Shown here piece by piece: positions 6,196-7,959 of a stretch of 7,959 nucleotides of DNA (positions within the stretch are counted from its first letter, which is position 1; every line of letters begins with the position of its first letter). Under the pieces are notes generated by a model. That model had not been told where the DNA came from. It saw only the letters and a list, made by a program, of their open reading frames with translations, and did not search any database. Source of the DNA: Pseudomonadota bacterium. GTDB taxonomy: Bacteria; Pseudomonadota; Alphaproteobacteria; Rhizobiales; Hyphomicrobiaceae. The position numbers and the translations under genes were made by a program. The DNA lies in contig JAEZBU010000350.1 in the NCBI GenBank assembly GCA_023426855.1, positions 1-7,959 on the forward strand, written 5' to 3'.

Positions 6196-7512
6196 GTGGC
6201 GACCTCGAAGCGAAACCTGAGCCTGGAAGCTGCCGTCAGCGACGTCGAAACACGTTTCATCGCCGCCAATCCTGAGAGCAAGGCGCGCTTCGAGGCAGCT
6301 CAGCGCAATATGCCCGGCGGCAACACGCGCACGATCCTCCATTACGATCCGTTCCCGGTGGCGATCGTGAAAGGCGAAGGCGCCCGCCTGATCGATCTCG
6401 ACGGACACACCTACGTCGACTACCTGGGCGAGTTCACGGCCGGGCTTTACGGGCATTCTGAACCTGCAATCCTGGCTGCGATCCAGGAAGCATCGTCCGG
6501 TGGCCTGGTCCTGGGAGGCCCCAATCGCTACGAGGCGCGTCTTGCAGAACTGATCTGCGCGCGTTTCCCGGCCGTTGACCTTGTTCGCTTCTGCAATTCG
6601 GGGAGCGAGGCCAATCTGATGTGCCTCAACCTGGCGCGTGCCGCCACCGGGCGAGACGCCATCATGATTTTCAACGGCGCTTACCATGGCGGGTTTTTGT
6701 CGTTCACCAGCGGCATGTCACGGATGAACGCGCCATTCTCATTTGTCATGGCTGAGTACAACGATCTTGAGGCCGCACGCGAGCTCATTGCATCACACGC
6801 GAACGATCTCGCCGCTGTCATCCTGGAACCGATGATGGGAGCCGGTGGCTGTATTCCAGCAACGCCCGAATTCTTGCAGATGCTTCGCACCGAGACTGAG
6901 CGACATGGCATCGTGCTGGTGTTCGACGAGGTGATGACGTCGCGGCTTGCGCCCGGTGGCCTGCACGGCGCACTCGGCATCACGCCTGATCTGGTGTCAT
7001 TCGGGAAGTATCTCGGCGGCGGCGTCACATTCGGCGCGTTCGGCGGCAGCCGGAAGCTCATGAGCCTGCTCGATCCGACGCGCAAAGACGGCTACGTGCA
7101 TTCGGGAACCTACAACAACAACGTGCTGACCATGGCGGCGGGCATCGCGGGGCTCGAAAAGGTGTTCACACCAACAAGAGCTGAACAGCTCAATGCGGGT
7201 GGCGATCGCTTGCGCGACCGGCTGAACGCAGCGATAGAGGCCCGAGGGCTGCCTTTGCAGGTCACGGGGCGCGGTTCGATGCTGTGCTTGCATCCACACA
7301 GCCAGCCGATCTCGCGACCGGCCGACGTCGCGCCCGCCACGGAAGCACGCAAGCTATTGCATCTGGAGCTGAACCTGCGTGGCTTCTACATCGCGCGGCG
7401 CGGGTTCATGAGCCTGTCACTGCCACTGACCGACGCCGACCATGATGCGCTGGTCGCCGCGCTGGAAGCCGTTCTCGACGACAATGCTGGCGTACTCGCG
7501 CAGCTCGTGTGA
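6196..7512 (+). CDS. class III PLP-dependent aminotransferase, beta-amino-acid (beta-phenylalanine) transaminase-like
   Basis: This 438-residue fold-type I, class III enzyme would transfer an amino group to a keto acid in the cytoplasm. Visible motifs are PLP-phosphate binding NSGSEAN (134-140), ring-stacking YHG (163-165), D244 in FDEV contacting the pyridine nitrogen, catalytic K271 in SFGKYLGGG, and T305 in SGTYNNN, a phosphate contact from the partner subunit. The family is often annotated as glutamate-1-semialdehyde aminomutase, but the HemL PVRAF segment is absent and GTYNNN replaces the HemL GTLSGNP. From memory it matches the Variovorax beta-phenylalanine aminotransferase much better: MPGxNxR, TAGLYGHS, FDEVMTSRLAP, HSGTYNNNVLTMAAG and RGFMSLSLPLTDAD. 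The two substrate-carboxylate arginines recalled from that enzyme (R41, R398) correspond to R45 and R402 here. The GTG start is supported by AGGGGG 6 nt upstream. The stop lies 3 bp from that of a convergent transporter gene. Aminotransferase identity is secure; beta-amino-acid specificity is inference. Confidence 0.92.
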   Translation: MATSKRNLSLEAAVSDVETRFIAANPESKARFEAAQRNMPGGNTRTILHYDPFPVAIVKGEGARLIDLDGHTYVDYLGEFTAGLYGHSEPAILAAIQEASSGGLVLGGPNRYEARLAELICARFPAVDLVRFCNSGSEANLMCLNLARAATGRDAIMIFNGAYHGGFLSFTSGMSRMNAPFSFVMAEYNDLEAARELIASHANDLAAVILEPMMGAGGCIPATPEFLQMLRTETERHGIVLVFDEVMTSRLAPGGLHGALGITPDLVSFGKYLGGGVTFGAFGGSRKLMSLLDPTRKDGYVHSGTYNNNVLTMAAGIAGLEKVFTPTRAEQLNAGGDRLRDRLNAAIEARGLPLQVTGRGSMLCLHPHSQPISRPADVAPATEARKLLHLELNLRGFYIARRGFMSLSLPLTDADHDALVAALEAVLDDNAGVLAQLV

Positions 7513-7515
7513 TCG

Positions 7516-7959
7516 TCAGCGCCGCTTCTGTCGCCGCACCACCAGCTCGCGGTGGAAGGTATAAAGACCGGCACCGGCGACGATGGTTATGCCGACCAGC
7601 GTCAGAACATCAGGCAGCGTACCCCATATGAGATAGCCAAGCAGCATCGCCCAGAGGATGACCGAGTAGCGGAACGGGACAACCGCCGACAGATCGCCCG
7701 TCCGCACCGAAATGATGATGCTGAGCTGTCCGATCAGCGAAAACGCAGCCGCCCCCAGTATCTGCAGCATGCCTGTCGGCGTCGGCCGCACCCATGTCTC
7801 GAACAGCGAGAGCAAGAGACTGCCGAGCGTCACGACCGCAGTCGACGCGCAGAGGATCAGCACCGTCGGCACCGCATGATCGACGCGCTTGGTCGCCACA
7901 TCTCGCGCCGTGGCACACACCACGCCCAACAACGCCAGCATGCTCCACCAGCTGAAGGC
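7516..7959 (-). CDS. EamA/DMT-superfamily transporter, C-terminal half (partial, runs off the window)
   Basis: The frame is open to the right edge and its start lies outside; 147 residues and the stop are visible. The sequence begins AFSWWSMLALLG, so the internal methionine at 7941 is not the true start. About five hydrophobic segments can be seen (roughly residues 5-22, 30-50, 60-82, 86-108, 112-134 of the visible part), followed by a short basic tail (HRELVVRRQKRR), presumably cytoplasmic. PFRYSVILWAMLLGYLIWG and the final GLYTFHRE are typical of the second EamA repeat in drug/metabolite transporters, which normally have 10 membrane helices and about 290-300 residues. Members export or exchange amino acids and other small metabolites; the substrate cannot be told here. 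It converges on the transaminase gene with only 3 bp between the stops, so the two are not in one operon. Confidence 0.88.
   Translation of the reverse strand, partial: AFSWWSMLALLGVVCATARDVATKRVDHAVPTVLILCASTAVVTLGSLLLSLFETWVRPTPTGMLQILGAAAFSLIGQLSIIISVRTGDLSAVVPFRYSVILWAMLLGYLIWGTLPDVLTLVGITIVAGAGLYTFHRELVVRRQKRR

Noticed and set aside
6118..6687. - strand open frame of 189 codons opposite the transaminase start
   Set aside because: It is antisense to conserved transaminase motifs and composed like other antisense shadows in this window.
6196..7512. Naming the transaminase hemL (glutamate-1-semialdehyde 2,1-aminomutase)
   Set aside because: Overall fold and lysine region fit, but the HemL PVRAF segment and GTLSGNP motif are missing, and there is no heme-pathway context.
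1..7959. CRISPR array, tRNA/rRNA, insertion sequence, phage, toxin-antitoxin or defence genes
   Set aside because: I looked for regularly spaced repeats, clover-leaf or rRNA-like sequence, and transposase or nuclease motifs on both strands and saw none. The large genes explain almost all the coding potential.

Overview
The window reads as ordinary chromosomal DNA from a GC-rich Gram-negative bacterium (roughly 60% GC by eye). I infer an alphaproteobacterium, probably Hyphomicrobiales. The reasons are the style of the L,D-transpeptidase, the MexF-like pump, the beta-amino-acid-type transaminase and the extragenic palindromic repeats. I cannot place it more finely without a search.

Layout. Positions 1-67 may hold the last codons of a + strand gene that enters from outside; this is weak. 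Positions 68-301 are non-coding and carry a nested inverted-repeat element with two hairpins (about 124-254), resembling a REP/BIME-type extragenic repeat. Positions 302-4840 (- strand) hold a two-gene tripartite-efflux operon: a periplasmic adaptor, then 18 bp later an RND (HAE-1, MexF-like) proton-driven permease. No outer-membrane channel gene and no regulator gene is visible beside it. Positions 4986-5753 (- strand) encode a secreted YkuD-type L,D-transpeptidase. The pump's probable promoter and a strong hairpin lie between it and the adaptor. Positions 5754-6195 are a divergent intergenic region with candidate promoters on both sides. Positions 6196-7512 (+) encode a class III PLP transaminase that resembles beta-phenylalanine/beta-amino-acid aminotransferases more than HemL. 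It meets, tail to tail with a 3-bp gap, the C-terminal half of an EamA/DMT transporter (- strand, 7516 to the window end).

How the genes fit together. The left half concerns the cell envelope: drug or metabolite export and peptidoglycan or outer-membrane cross-linking. The right half looks like amino-acid or amine metabolism next to a metabolite transporter. Nothing shows that the two halves form one system. I found no CRISPR array, tRNA, rRNA, transposase or phage gene, and no convincing new multi-gene system. The points most worth checking are the likely beta-amino-acid specificity of the transaminase, the hairpin and start-site question in the adaptor leader, the nested repeat at the left edge, and the tandem repeat over the transpeptidase promoter.
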